The position numbers and the translations under genes are program-made. Positions 59,401 to 64,000 of a stretch of 64,000 bases of DNA are shown piece by piece. Under the pieces are notes generated by a model that was not told the DNA's origin, did no database searches, and worked only from the letters and a program-made list of their open reading frames with translations. Where the stretch lies: assembly GCF_905147365.1 (NCBI RefSeq), contig NC_056418.1:10601262-10665261 (forward strand). Reading direction: 5' to 3'. Source of the DNA: Aricia agestis. Taxonomy: Eukaryota > Arthropoda > Insecta > Lepidoptera > Lycaenidae. The stretch's first letter is position 1. Each line of letters starts with the position of its first letter.

Positions 59401-60994
59401 AATTAAAATATAAATACCTGGGAATTCCTGTTGAGTGCAACATCTAGATCATTGGAGATTTTATCAAAATGGTGTTTGCTTTCTTTCACTCCTTTGATGT
59501 CCCTGTATAAAAATATTTTAATATTAATTACATTAAAAGCAAAATTTTGAAATAGTAATAATCTTAGATATAGTCTATATATTATATAAAAATGGATTTT
59601 CAATTGTGTTCTAAAACTCTAAAACGGCTGAATGGATTGGGCTAATTTTAGTCTTAAAATATTTGTAGAAGGCCAGGGAAGGTTTTAAAGTGACACGAAG
59701 TTCACCGGGACAGCTAGTGGATTATAAAAATAGATTCTTCGGAAAGATAACCTAAAACACATAATATAAACTGCATAATTACTTTGGCTATAAATCATAA
59801 TTTTGAATAAAATACACTAACTATTATCACCAATTATTGAAAAGTAGATTACTTAGAATTTTATTCGTTTGAGTAAACATTTTTTTTTTAACTTCTCATT
59901 TAAATCAAATAAAAAAAAAAATAAAGAAAAGTAGATGAAATAAGAAAAAATGCAATAAAATTTTTAAAAGATAACTTCATTGAATTTACTGACTGAATGA
60001 ATAATACTCATTTATTATAAGATGCAGTATCTTTTCTCTTTTTCTCTCTTTTGCTATTTCATTTCCTTTTCCTATACATATATATATGTGCAACTATCAA
60101 ATATAATAATGATTCCTTTGATCTTGGATTCTTGGAAATTCTATTGTATTATATTGTTGTTGCGACCACCGGTGCTCTTATGGGGCTTGAAGGATAAATA
60201 ATCTGGATGTTTTACTTTGTACATTTAAATATTCTACTTCTTCATTTTATGTATTTGATTTTATTATTTTTAGTTAATTACTCATATCAAAAAATGATTG
60301 TTTTATAATTAAAGTTTTATATTTAGAATATAACATTTTTAACTGATTTCATTGTCCAAATTATGTTCCATGCACAACTTATTGCTTACTAGACATAGAA
60401 ATGTTTATGCACATAAAAAGTATAAAAGACATACTTATTTTTAAATGACTTCTAAAGCTTGACTTACACTTTAATGAATGCATTGAGATTCTTCAAGATG
60501 GTCCTTGACGCTTGATCCAGTAATATTGTGTGAAACTTTGTCATCTCTTGGAAGGCATGGATCATTCGGTTATAGCTACTAAGTACAGTTGAGTCTTCTG
60601 AGAAGTTATTTGTGAGATCCCATAGTGCATTTGTAAACATACTGCAACAATATTACAAGAATGTTCAAGAAAAAAAACTAAATAATGCACGGTCGCATTC
60701 CGTTATACAATATTCACATTATATAAACATAATAAAACACTACCTCCTATGAGTCATGTATGCTTTACCAGAGTCAATCATAATCGAACATGTTTTTAGA
60801 ACCTTATCAAGTCTTTGTTCCAGTAAATCAATATTCGCCTCCTCTGTCTCCAGCTGTTCTCTATAAAGAAAAATAAATAATCACATCACGTACTAGAGAT
60901 TTCACTTTCTTTGATAAAATATAAACGAATCTCCACCGTACCTAAATTTTGGCGAGTCCCTTAGGCACTCATCAAAATCTATTAAAGGTTTCAT
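33667..60994 (-). CDS. CenB1A: CenB1A/ACAP: BAR-PH-ArfGAP-ankyrin GTPase-activating protein (20 exons)
   Basis: ACAP proteins sense curved membranes (BAR), bind phosphoinositides (PH), and switch off Arf-family GTPases, chiefly Arf6, in endocytic recycling. Exons on the - strand: 60994-60942, 60860-60744, 60641-60468, 59502-59418, 57351-57208, 52234-52139, 50752-50493, 47370-47254, 44547-44374, 43621-43515, 43335-43247, 42856-42762, 42402-42265, 41701-41631, 41461-41333, 40517-40354, 38846-38733, 34943-34837, 34025-33880, 33686-33667. Total 2400 nt, 799 residues. Order: BAR about 1-225, PH about 281-376, ArfGAP about 405-520 (zinc C421, C424, C441, C444; arginine finger R449 in SGIHR), acidic Ser-rich linker 550-616, ankyrin repeats about 620-745. 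Length and order match the ACAP family. The C-terminus is uncertain because exon 19 has two donors. An in-frame TAA 12 bases upstream supports the ATG. Confidence 0.94.
33846..33914 (-). repeat. 34-bp tandem duplication spanning the exon 19 splice donor
   Basis: On the - strand the block GCGAGACACAACAACAACGA plus AGGTACGT/AGGTATGT occurs twice in a row. Each copy carries a consensus-like donor, in different phase. Confidence 0.9.
33880..34025 (-). CDS. CenB1A: CenB1A exon 19 (C-terminal, tandem donors)
   Basis: Encodes RLTKLNEEMRESEMSSDDTY then NEVFRDYTQLAHSHPERL, the ACAP C-terminal helix. Two donors 34 bp apart (after 33880, GTACGT; after 33846, GTATGT) come from a 34-bp tandem duplication and lead to different frames in exon 20. 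Confidence 0.88.
34116..34270. repeat. MITE family L, copy 1
   Basis: GGCCGGTATAAATAGTCAGT pairs with ACTGACTATTTATACCGGCC; GGCTCTGTGATTGGT inside. Others: 39924-40063 and 53703-53829 (right end lost). All three are in CenB1A introns. Confidence 0.9.
34493..34812 (+). mobile_element. P-element-like non-autonomous transposon (320 bp)
   Basis: Terminal inverted repeats of about 25 bp (CACAGAAATAAATCAAGAGA left, one mismatch at the right end) are flanked by a perfect 8-bp target duplication GCTGAACT (34485-34492 and 34813-34820). Eight-bp duplications and a short CA...AAATAA terminus fit the P superfamily. It retains a THAP-domain start (34634-34717) and no transposase body. It sits in CenB1A intron 18, 24 bases from the exon 18 donor. 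Confidence 0.85.
34634..34717 (+). pseudogene. N-terminal piece of a THAP DNA-binding domain
   Basis: ATG opens 27 codons beginning MPYCAVSNCKNRSTK and ending GGISFHG before TAA. CX4C, the NR pair and ISFH are the first half of the C2CH THAP zinc finger found in P-type transposases. The second half (CX2H) is missing, and a GT at 34710-34711 or 34713 could once have been a splice donor. Carried inside the P-like element. Confidence 0.75.
34837..34943 (-). CDS. CenB1A: CenB1A exon 18 (ankyrin repeat 3)
   Basis: Encodes VCLLLRYRADQSIVDKQG then RTPLDIAVANANADIVTL. Donor ACACT|GTGAGT; a P-element-like remnant (34493-34812) lies 24 bases beyond it. Confidence 0.93.
35223..36362. mobile_element. 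retroelement cluster with a 328-bp tandem duplication
   Basis: GACTAGCTGTCCCGGCAAAC at the left and CGCGGGCAACAGCTAG at the right bound it. Inside, CGCCAAAACTACTGAACCGA to CTCACCTACCAACTTAGATA occurs twice (35452-35768 and 35781-36090). A (CTGT)n run lies at 35412-35442. Confidence 0.7.
36773..37795. repeat. satellite-like array, about 6 units of 173-177 bp (family H)
   Basis: ATTAGCGCGTTCAAATAAGC recurs near 36900, 37077, 37250, 37423, 37597 and (variant) 37772. The array ends in (CAAA)n and TTATAATATTAGTATAGAT, the end of the single-copy element at 13210-13490. In CenB1A intron 17. Confidence 0.92.
38262..38650 (+). mobile_element. retroelement 3' end hosting a double palindrome
   Basis: GCCCGCGGCTTCGCTCGCGT at the left and CCAAATTTCAGCCCGATCCG, TGATAGATCACCATGTCAGT at the right are typical of a lepidopteran retroelement tail; the palindrome 38289-38466 splits it. 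Confidence 0.65.
38289..38466. repeat. 178-bp palindrome made of two inverted copies of a hairpin
   Basis: TATATGTCGTAGGATGATTT ... ATTTATCAAATCATCCTACG is one hairpin of about 88 bp; it is followed by its own reverse complement. Only the central pair of bases breaks symmetry. Confidence 0.92.
38733..38846 (-). CDS. CenB1A: CenB1A exon 17 (ankyrin repeat 2)
   Basis: 38 codons, phase 0 to 0: GSVMACSFLLLNGSKLNAQD then GMTPLHLATDAGHTGQ, a canonical ankyrin repeat. Acceptor AAATAG|GGGTCG, donor ACAG|GTAACG. Confidence 0.93.
39126..39820. other. CenB1A intron 16, unique part
   Basis: Nothing recognised after the family G repeat at 39038-39125. Confidence 0.45.
39924..40063. repeat. MITE family L, copy 2
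   Basis: AGGCTCGTATTTTTGGTCAG pairs with CTGACCAAAAATTCGGGCCT, core GGCTCTCTGATTGGTTGG. Confidence 0.88.
40167..40275 (-). pseudogene. partial duplicate of CenB1A ankyrin exon 16
   Basis: The 3' two-thirds of exon 16 is repeated about 80 bases downstream in the next intron, from HNVSVMRAAL through GRTPLHAAVLS and a donor-like GTACGT. It lacks the 5' part and any in-frame acceptor AG, so it is probably not spliced in. It differs from exon 16 at scattered bases, including changes giving LVASARV in place of LAAGARV. Confidence 0.85.
40354..40517 (-). CDS. CenB1A: CenB1A exon 16 (ankyrin repeat 1)
   Basis: Encodes GCFGEVSALSAQAVLGVAAR then NVSVMRAALAAGARVSDP and GRTPLHAAVLS, ending in phase 0. 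Acceptor TGTTCCAG|ACGG, donor CAGC|GTACGT. A partial second copy lies at 40167-40275. Confidence 0.92.
40852..40992. repeat. two abutting GC-rich fold-backs in intron 15
   Basis: 40852-40934: GGGCACACGGCGCGGGCGCA pairs with TGCGCCCGCGCCGTGTGCCC. 40935-40992: AAAAAGACGTCAACGGAAAC pairs with GTTTCCGTTGACGTCTTTTT, nearly perfect. Confidence 0.9.
41333..41461 (-). CDS. CenB1A: CenB1A exon 15 (acidic linker)
   Basis: Ser/Asp/Glu-rich linker (VSESSSKSDSPVLEIG ... DSTEGEDDDA) between ArfGAP and ankyrin repeats, GC-rich. Donor GCCG|GTGAGT. Confidence 0.86.
41631..41701 (-). CDS. CenB1A: CenB1A exon 14 (linker)
   Basis: Short polar linker VRTAPVIPETIKDEKSDQN to NAS. Acceptor TTCTTAG|GGTCCG, donor CAGTG|GTACGT. 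Supported mainly by splice sites and phase. Confidence 0.82.
41871..41967. repeat. MITE family M, copy 1
   Basis: TTACAGACGAACGGCATTTG pairs with CAAGTGCCATTCGTCTGTAA; GTCGACG motifs inside. Second copy 57489-57578. Confidence 0.88.
41967..42149. repeat. MITE family N, copy 1, abutting family M
   Basis: GGCCGCGTTTCCACTGACGC pairs with GCGTCAGTGGAAACGCGGCC; GAATTGACCAATCACCATG inside. Second copy 61757-62023. Confidence 0.9.
42265..42402 (-). CDS. CenB1A: CenB1A exon 13 (end of ArfGAP)
   Basis: Encodes PVREAWIRAKYVDLLFVK, the ArfGAP C-terminal helix, then an Arg-rich tail (RNGRRWSVRRARRR). Donor CGCAG|GTAAAG. Confidence 0.92.
42762..42856 (-). CDS. CenB1A: CenB1A exon 12 (ArfGAP)
   Basis: Encodes VMAELGNKVVNLIYEAN to VRATPECE; matches the ELGN segment of ArfGAP domains. 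Acceptor GTCATAG|GTGATG, donor GAAAC|GTAAAC. Confidence 0.92.
43247..43335 (-). CDS. CenB1A: CenB1A exon 11 (ArfGAP, catalytic arginine)
   Basis: Encodes ECSGIHRSLGVHVSKVRSL then DDWEPDIIK. It contains the fourth zinc cysteine and the arginine finger (R in GIHR), so catalysis should be intact. Donor ATAAAG|GTTTGA is weak but phase-correct. Confidence 0.93.
43515..43621 (-). CDS. CenB1A: CenB1A exon 10 (ArfGAP zinc finger)
   Basis: Encodes IWEQLLSIPGNNACCDCGGA, then NPRWASINLGITLCI: first three zinc cysteines of CX2CX16CX2C and the conserved Trp. Ends phase 1 at TATTG|GTGAGT. Confidence 0.95.
43960..44190 (-). mobile_element. short retroelement-like repeat
   Basis: Reverse of the 35390-35640 module: CATTACAATCGGTTCAGTAG, (GACA)n and TTTCGCATTTATAATATTAG. 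Confidence 0.7.
44374..44547 (-). CDS. CenB1A: CenB1A exon 9 (end of PH, start of ArfGAP)
   Basis: Encodes the C-terminal PH helix with the invariant tryptophan (EEMLNSWVSALQNGIRAAI), a Gln/Asp linker, and SPAMKKIR leading into ArfGAP. Donor ATTAG|GTAGGC. Confidence 0.93.
44689..45250. repeat. compound CGACGTCG-rich fold-back
   Basis: GACACATAAACACGATACGA-type ends occur three times (44691, 45116, 45208); TTTCTACGACGCGACGTTG and AATCTACGACGAGCATCGTA pair with their complements across a unique core. TTATAATATAATACTCAGTTTTCG occurs twice. Confidence 0.85.
45300..45540 (+). repeat. dispersed repeat shared with 2390-2600
   Basis: CCGATGAATCTATAATAGTA and TTCTTAAGTTAACTGAA match the intergenic copy. 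Confidence 0.5.
45541..45746 (+). repeat. MITE family F, copy 2
   Basis: CAGCGGGGCTAAAATGGTCA to GACCATTTTAGCCCCGCAG; full length. Confidence 0.92.
45745..46073. repeat. nested fold-back directly after family F
   Basis: Outer arms GTGCG...CTAGCATGCGCA / TGCGCATGCTAGGCGCGCAC enclose TATAGTCTGTCAAAAAAGTG / CACTTTTTTGACAGGCTATA with the GAAGAAATTAA core. A relative of the inner part is at 61545-61605. Confidence 0.8.
46074..46714. other. CenB1A intron 8, unique part
   Basis: AT-rich. 46495-46680 has retroelement-like tail motifs (CTAATACTATAAATGCG, GATTGGGTTGCAGGCATCTA) too decayed to assign. Confidence 0.4.
46723..47224 (+). mobile_element. hAT-like non-autonomous element with perfect 8-bp duplication
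   Basis: Ends CAGGGCTGCC... and ...GGCAGCCCTG, flanked by GCACGGCG at 46715-46722 and 47225-47232. A second internal right-end-like block (GCGCAGTTTTTAAATCTCGC near 47010) resembles the true end (GCGCAGTTTTTACATCTGGC near 47199), so a nested or duplicated end is likely. The GTACGA-rich left arm forms small hairpins. No coding capacity. Lies in CenB1A intron 8. Confidence 0.85.
47254..47370 (-). CDS. CenB1A: CenB1A exon 8 (PH)
   Basis: Encodes RKRTGELNVTVMEEDLRLCT then DGERRFCFEVLSPC. Acceptor TTTTTTTCAG|GAAAAG, donor TGCAA|GTAAGT. A hAT-like element ends 22 bases beyond this donor. Confidence 0.93.
47461..47650. repeat. fold-back, about 80-bp arms
   Basis: AACTTGTCGCTAGCGGTCAT pairs with ATGACCGCTAGCGACAAGTT; CTGTCAAAA and GATTGACAAT extend the arms. 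A decayed relative is at 2036-2105. Confidence 0.9.
48050..48480. mobile_element. family E fragment and CCCAAACATGAAACCTCCAC repeat
   Basis: CTTCCCTGGACTTCTATAAA and CAGCCGTTCTCGAGCTTTAG are family E (also 7360-7495 and, reversed, 59585-59720). TTTTCGATGATGCCGTTAAT ... CACTTTGGGTT recurs at 49388-49442. Confidence 0.6.
48910..49276. repeat. 366-bp fold-back with about 125-bp arms
   Basis: CCCCCGCCAAAACAACTTTA ... GGTGTGTCGGGGGACCGC pairs with GCGGTCCCCCGACACACCG ... TTGTTTTGGCGGGGG. Loop about 100 bases. Confidence 0.92.
49740..49962 (+). mobile_element. non-LTR retroelement 3' end
   Basis: CATGTCAGCTTTCAAACAAA, AAATCGGTCCACCCGTTTGG, GACAGACAGACACGTCAAAC and GTCGGGGGTTAA. A fragment also lies at 44590-44665. 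Confidence 0.7.
50146..50192. repeat. perfect 20-bp-arm hairpin
   Basis: TTCTCGGCGAAACACAGCGC pairs exactly with GCGCTGTGTTTCGCCGAGAA over a TT loop. Confidence 0.9.
50190..50368 (-). repeat. MITE family F, copy 3 (truncated)
   Basis: Lacks the left CAGCGGGGC end, where the hairpin 50146-50192 begins; the right end GACCATTTTAGCCCCGCTG is intact. Confidence 0.88.
50493..50752 (-). CDS. CenB1A: CenB1A exon 7 (linker and start of PH domain)
   Basis: Basic/acidic linker then the PH opening strands MQGYLFKRTSNAFKTWNRRW and FYLYDNRLVY. The KR and RR positions in the first loop are those that bind phosphoinositide in PH domains. Donor TATAG|GTGAGT. Confidence 0.95.
50760..52138. other. CenB1A intron 6
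   Basis: AT-rich; no recognised element. 51280-51365 has a run of AAAAAATCCC/CCCCAAAAAA motifs. Confidence 0.5.
52139..52234 (-). CDS. CenB1A: CenB1A exon 6 (end of BAR)
   Basis: 32 codons: LLSYTKACCTYHHQGSDL to FLKTTADD, donor GACGAT|GTATGT. Completes the BAR domain after a 5-kb intron. Confidence 0.92.
52490..53700. other. CenB1A intron 5, right part
   Basis: Retroelement start TAACCGACTTCCAAAAAGGT at 52497; otherwise unassigned AT-rich DNA. Confidence 0.45.
53703..53829. repeat. MITE family L, copy 3 (right end lost)
   Basis: GGCTGGTATAAATAGTCAGT through GAGACCGGGTCGC; the terminal 20 or so bases are missing. Confidence 0.85.
53900..54103 (-). repeat. MITE family F, copy 4
   Basis: CAGCGGGGCTAAAATGGTCG to GACCATTTTAGTCCCGCTG; full length, reverse of copies 1 and 2. 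Confidence 0.92.
54110..55035. other. CenB1A intron 5, middle
   Basis: No supported feature; a short (CAT)n run at 54970-54985. Confidence 0.45.
55043..55547. repeat. MITE family K, long copy
   Basis: CTATAGTTTGTGCGTTTTAA pairs with the right end AAAACGCACAAACTATAG. Shares the body with 32318-32680 but holds extra sequence 55353-55505 including GGCGGCCATCTTAAATCGCC. Confidence 0.85.
55550..56345. other. CenB1A intron 5, left-middle
   Basis: Nothing recognised. Confidence 0.4.
56351..56590 (+). repeat. 84-bp tandem repeat, about 2.8 copies
   Basis: TTAATTATCCGGACTTACCC starts units at 56351, 56435 and 56519; units nearly identical. Confidence 0.93.
56922..57159. repeat. 238-bp fold-back, about 100-bp arms
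   Basis: TGTAAACACCGTTATCCTT and AACTTTTTCTATGAGAACAA pair with the right arm; inner CCGTCTTCATACCCATACA pairs with TGTATGGGTATGAAGACGG. Confidence 0.92.
57159..57198. repeat. 40-bp palindrome beside the exon 5 donor
   Basis: AGTATACAATTTGGTGAC pairs with GTCACCAAATTGTATACT over a CCGT loop, nine bases from the CenB1A exon 5 boundary. Confidence 0.9.
57208..57351 (-). CDS. CenB1A: CenB1A exon 5 (BAR)
   Basis: 48 codons, phase 0 to 0: VSRHKPADVEEVVNLLLATR to QARKRHEILAT. Acceptor CCCTCTAG|GTCTCC, donor GCCACT|GTAAGC. A 40-bp palindrome (57159-57198) lies 9 bases past the donor. Confidence 0.94.
57489..57578. repeat. MITE family M, copy 2
   Basis: TTACAGACGAACGGCACTTG pairs with CAAGTGCCGTTCGTCTGTAA. 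Confidence 0.9.
57799..58835. mobile_element. piggyBac-like non-autonomous element, about 1 kb
   Basis: TTAACACATTCAGTGCCAC at the left pairs with GTGGCATTGAATGTGTTAG at the right; the right TTAA is mutated to TTAG. CACGCCTAGTGTG-type motifs recur near both ends. TTAA-bounded ends fit piggyBac. No transposase. Confidence 0.6.
58883..58944. repeat. perfect hairpin, about 26-bp arms
   Basis: AATACTGAAACAAACATACC pairs with GGTATGTTTGTTTCAGTATT. Confidence 0.9.
59418..59502 (-). CDS. CenB1A: CenB1A exon 4 (BAR)
   Basis: Encodes DIKGVKESKHHFDKIS and LDVALNRNSQ, ending in phase 0 at CCCAG|GTATTT. Typical BAR-domain helix of ACAPs. Confidence 0.93.
59585..59720 (-). mobile_element. family E fragment
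   Basis: AAAACGGCTGAATGGATTGG and GGAAGGTTTTAAAGTGACAC, reverse of 7360-7495. Confidence 0.65.
59721..60467. other. CenB1A intron 3, left part
   Basis: AT-rich; only the reversed family G repeat at about 60110-60200 (TCTTGGATTCTTGGAAATTC) is recognised. Confidence 0.5.
60468..60641 (-). CDS. CenB1A: CenB1A exon 3 (BAR)
   Basis: Acceptor TTGTTGCAG|TATG; encodes MFTNALWDLTNNFSEDS... to LKNLNAFIK. I use donor AAAGT|GTAAGT, which alone keeps the frame into exon 4. Confidence 0.92.
60744..60860 (-). CDS. CenB1A: CenB1A exon 2 (BAR)
   Basis: Begins REQLETEEANIDLLEQRL and ends SGKAYMTHR; first BAR helix. Acceptor TTTATAG|AGAACA, donor AGGAG|GTAGTG. Confidence 0.94.
60942..60994 (-). CDS. CenB1A: CenB1A exon 1 (start codon)
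   Basis: ATG at 60994 in the context ACAAAAATG; encodes MKPLIDFDECLRDSPKF, the family-typical N-terminus, with donor TTTAG|GTACGG. The 5'UTR upstream contains an in-frame TAA. Confidence 0.93.
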
Positions 60995-61208
60995 TTTTGT
61001 TATTTAGCGCGCGCACTTGTTACATTTAAGATGAACCGAATTAAATATTTGCGAACTAATTAAAATAATAATTATTGTTTGTGAAAACTTGGTGAAAACC
61101 GATTTGTCAAAGGGCTTTTGACAATTAATCCGAAACGTCAGAACCGTCAGAACCCAAAAGAAAAAAGTGACAAATGAAACTTTTTTTTAAACTGTAGTTT
61201 TAGTTATT
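60995..61208 (-). promoter_or_regulatory. 5' flank of CenB1A
   Basis: Presumed 5'UTR and promoter. A CG-rich GCGCGCGC patch sits at 61009-61016, just upstream of the ATG. No TATA box recognised. Confidence 0.35.
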
Positions 61209-61452
61209 AGAGTCTGGCTAGCGAAAGATGAGAATGGAAAAACGCGGCAAATTAAAAAAATCGACGTATAACAACCCTGTTTATAGCCGGAATTATAGTT
61301 TTAGTCTACGAACTACGAATAAAAACTAAGAAACCTTATTATTCGTAGTTTGTAGATCAAAACTATGATTCCGGCTATAGACATGGTTGTTAAACGTCGT
61401 TTTTTTTAATTTGCCGCCTTTTCCCAGTCTCATCTTTCGCTAGCCAGACTCT
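61209..61452. repeat. 244-bp fold-back, about 110-bp arms
   Basis: TAGAGTCTGGCTAGCGAAAG pairs with CTTTCGCTAGCCAGACTCTA; AATTATAGTTTT and ACGAATAAAAA motifs extend the arms with some mismatch. Confidence 0.92.
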
Positions 61453-61718
61453 ATTTGCAAAGAGATGCCTTCCGTGAAAACCATTGGTGAAACTTGAAAG
61501 TGTGAAAAGCAAAGATGTTGAAAAGTGAAAACAATAAGTTGAAATAGTCTGGCATATAAAAGTGAAGAAATTAAAAAGTGGCAACATTATAGTGTCATCC
61601 CTTTAAAAAATCAATCTAATGCCCGGGCCGCACCTGCGTGGTGCTTCGTGCTTTGGACGATCTGCGTGTATCGTCTAATGGTATCGTCTCATGTACATAG
61701 GCCATAAGAAGAGGTTAA

Positions 61719-61738
61719 CCTCTGTCTCCAGCTGTTCT
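61719..61738 (-). pseudogene. 20-bp exact match to the 5' edge of CenB1A exon 2
   Basis: CCTCTGTCTCCAGCTGTTCT here equals 60841-60860, ending at the exon 2 acceptor boundary. In this copy the - strand reads on as LSTRKEQLETEVN, coiled-coil-like, between two fold-backs. Confidence 0.5.
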
Positions 61739-61756
61739 TTACGAGTCGAGAGATTA

Positions 61757-62023
61757 AGGCTGCGTTTCCACTGAAGGGGAGCGGAGCTTAGCGGTGCCCG
61801 AATTGACCAATCGTGCTAATCCAGCGGAATGACAGCGAAGATTTTGAGCATGGTGATTGGTCAATTCGGCACCGCTAAGCTCCGCTCCGCTTTTATTGAT
61901 AATATAGGCACTTAAAAATGTGGCACTAATCTTATTATACCGTATTCACCACATATTTACCTTTGTTTTACCGATTTTTGATAAAAAATAAAATTCCGCT
62001 CCGCTTCAGTGGAAACGCAGCCT
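61757..62023. repeat. MITE family N, copy 2, with a 100-bp insertion
   Basis: GGCTGCGTTTCCACTGAAGG pairs with CTTCAGTGGAAACGCAGCC; the right arm is interrupted at about 61892-61990 by AT-rich sequence. Confidence 0.88.
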
Positions 62024-62862
62024 AACCTCTCGAATACCGAGATGTTAAAATTCTATTGAGCCTCAAATACCGCCTTGTATCTGAGTTGTATGGCGCCATT
62101 CAAATTTTTCGTTTTTTTTTTAAGTTTTACAAAATTTGCGCCAATCAGGAAATTGTTTTTGTAGCCAACTTCATACTCTTAAAAATAATGTATAGAACAA
62201 ACGAAATGAAACCTTAAACACACTAGAATAAGTTACAAAACAGCATGAGGTCGAGTGCATCAGGTGCACTGATCTCCATTTTTATACAAGTACGCTGGAT
62301 CTATGATACCCACTTTTTTTTGTGCCATTTGAAACGGAATCAGCGCTCCAATAACCGATTTTTATTATCAAATACATATTAAGCTCTTAAAATAATTGAC
62401 AGGTTTCCGTTTGACGAAGGAAGACTGTAATTATGTTTGAAAAAAATTGAAAAGCCTGGTTGGCGTCCGAAAATTGCTACTACCGCTTGCCGTTACTATT
62501 TGAAGTGTACAAACGTTCTCTGTGAAAATACAAGGCGCAAAACTACCATTTGATCGTGATTATGTTTGGAAAATTTATTTCAGCGTCTACTCTTTCTTGA
62601 CAGACTGTAACTGTGTAACGGTAACTAATAAAATATATTGTTAAAGTATCGCACATATATTTTTATTATTTATAAATACCTAACCTATACGTATAAATAA
62701 ATCTATTCAAACGTTCCATATTTATATAAGGATCGCATTATCCAATTAGTTAATTTCCCTCGCAATTCTGCAATCTACGCCAAAATGGCGAAAATCAAAT
62801 GAGATAAAGTAAATCGATAAAAATTGCTTGCTAGATCCATAAATAAATAGGGAACTTTTATA
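62024..62862. other. intergenic DNA
   Basis: AT-rich; nothing recognised. Confidence 0.45.
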
Positions 62863-63562
62863 TTAAGTACATGTAGCTCCCTTCTTTACTATTCCAGTAA
62901 CTTTGTAATTGCAGTTGTCTTGATCGATAAATCTTTTCTATTGTAAATTTATTGCTAATACCTTAACTTGCTCATCTCCTACGATTATTATGTTTCGTTT
63001 GTTTGTTTTATTTGTATCGTCTTTGTCAAATTGTATTTCTTCTATACAATCGTCATGTTTTTCTGTGTGAGTAAAGCTTGTGTTGTTATTCTTGTTTATT
63101 AAATATGTGTTCGTCTTTTGTGTCTCAGTAAATGTTGATGTGATGTCGTCATTAATTTTAGTATTCCTTAATATCATAGGGCTCTTTTGAGATTGTGCTG
63201 ATTTTGATTTTAAAACTAGTCGTTTCTTAGGTGTCATATATTTTTGTGGCGTAGTGATAGCTTTAAGTATCTCCGTGTTTTTTTTTGTACTTTTCAATTT
63301 CTTTACGTAGTTCAGAATTTTCTGTAGAGAGTTGGTCTATTTCTGAGTGAGCGGATAAAAGTTGAACCTTTAGGGAACTAATTTCTTATTTCAATTCATC
63401 AATTTCCTCATTAATATATACATTTGGTAAGGATGTCATGCTGCACACTTCCATGGTGTTGTTAAGCGAATCGTCAATCATTTTTTGAGTAATAGATAGC
63501 TTTTCGAGAGATTTTGTTTGTATTTTATTTGTTTTCCGAAATGTAATGTTTTCAGACTCCAT
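62863..63562 (-). pseudogene. decayed coiled-coil/SGNH-like ORF of a repeat family
   Basis: From ATG at 63562 (MESENITFRKTNKIQTKS) the frame runs 58 codons to TAA 63388-63386, continues as a heptad-rich segment (EISSLKVQLLSAHSEIDQLS), shifts by one base near 63300, then is open 63297-62938 (Lys/Asn/Thr-rich, ending RNIIIVGDEQVKVLAIN). It continues past TAG 62940-62938 as NYKVTGIVKKGATCT to TAA 62863. VGDEQ followed by VKKGAT resembles the start of SGNH-type esterase-like domains in insect retroelement ORF1-type proteins; that link is inference. Three breaks make it a pseudogene. Confidence 0.6.
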
Positions 63563-64000
63563 GTTGGTTGGTTTTATACGTCTTGTCCGTTATTACCAAA
63601 GGAAAAAAAATATCTATGGTCGATCATTCGCTTTGACAAGTCAGTCCTTCAGTGACATCTGTCAGTATGTGCTAATTTAGTTAATAATTAGACAATAAAT
63701 ACTTAGATTTGTGATAGAATAGAATATAACATGGCTTGATTTTCGATACTTAATCAACATAGAAATTAGTGGATTTGACGTTTAGTGATGTACTTTTTTA
63801 TTGAATTTAAAAAATATAAGGTGAAGAATCGGATCATTTATAAATTAAAAGATTTTAACCTTAATAGCTAGCTTATAACACCTTACTTATCGATATCCTC
63901 GACAAATATCAACCGAGTGTCCCATCACTATAGACCGCCATGTTTAGTTCTTGGCAATACGGCGCCGGCCACACTTTTTTGTAGTTATGTCGCTTCCATC
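63563..64000. other. right edge of the window
   Basis: No gene supported. The last 60 bases are GC-richer (GGCGCCGGCCACAC) and could flank a gene outside the window. Confidence 0.4.

Noticed and set aside
63900..64000. Possible promoter or exon at the right edge
   Set aside because: Only a modest GC rise; no ORF, splice or core-promoter evidence inside the window.

Overview
The window is insect nuclear DNA, most likely from a butterfly or moth. It is AT-rich and has split genes with GT-AG introns. Its repeat families are ones typical of Lepidoptera: short elements ending in CTAATATTATAA, the GGCCAAGTGCG element, and many fold-back MITEs. I see no bacterial operon logic, no rRNA, no tRNA that I can support, and no CRISPR array.

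Two real genes are resolved, arranged tail to tail. On the + strand, 15732-27798, a seven-exon nanos gene ends in a textbook Nanos double CCHC zinc finger; every exon junction keeps the frame and the model gives 295 codons plus stop. On the - strand, 60994-33667, a twenty-exon orthologue of ACAP/centaurin-beta (Drosophila CenB1A) encodes BAR, PH, ArfGAP and ankyrin domains, 799 codons in the model, again with all phases compatible. The genes face each other across about 5.9 kb (27799-33600) of 3'UTR and repeats. They are not functionally linked by anything visible: Nanos is a germline translational repressor, and CenB1A is an Arf6-type GTPase-activating protein acting on endocytic and plasma membranes.

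Region by region. 1-15731 is intergenic and repeat-packed: a nearly complete but broken mariner (8286-9602), a PIF/Harbinger-like MITE with a TTA duplication, several near-perfect fold-backs, and a fragment of a transposon protein (11930-12316). A very tentative terminal exon lies at 92-147. 15732-27798 is nanos; its fourth intron holds a 3.76-kb hAT-like element with a perfect 8-bp target duplication, itself filled with later insertions. 27799-27990 carries a 30-bp tandem repeat starting right after the nanos stop. 33600-60994 is CenB1A. Its introns carry a P-element-like remnant retaining a THAP-domain start and a perfect 8-bp duplication, a hAT-like element with a perfect 8-bp duplication next to a splice donor, a six-unit satellite of about 175 bp, a duplicated piece of an ankyrin exon, and many MITEs. 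61000-64000 holds long fold-backs and a decayed coiled-coil ORF on the - strand.

The main themes worth following are transposons sitting within tens of bases of splice sites in both genes, and tandem duplications that create alternative splice donors or relic exons. All gene models are read by eye from splice motifs and reading frame; none has transcript support here.
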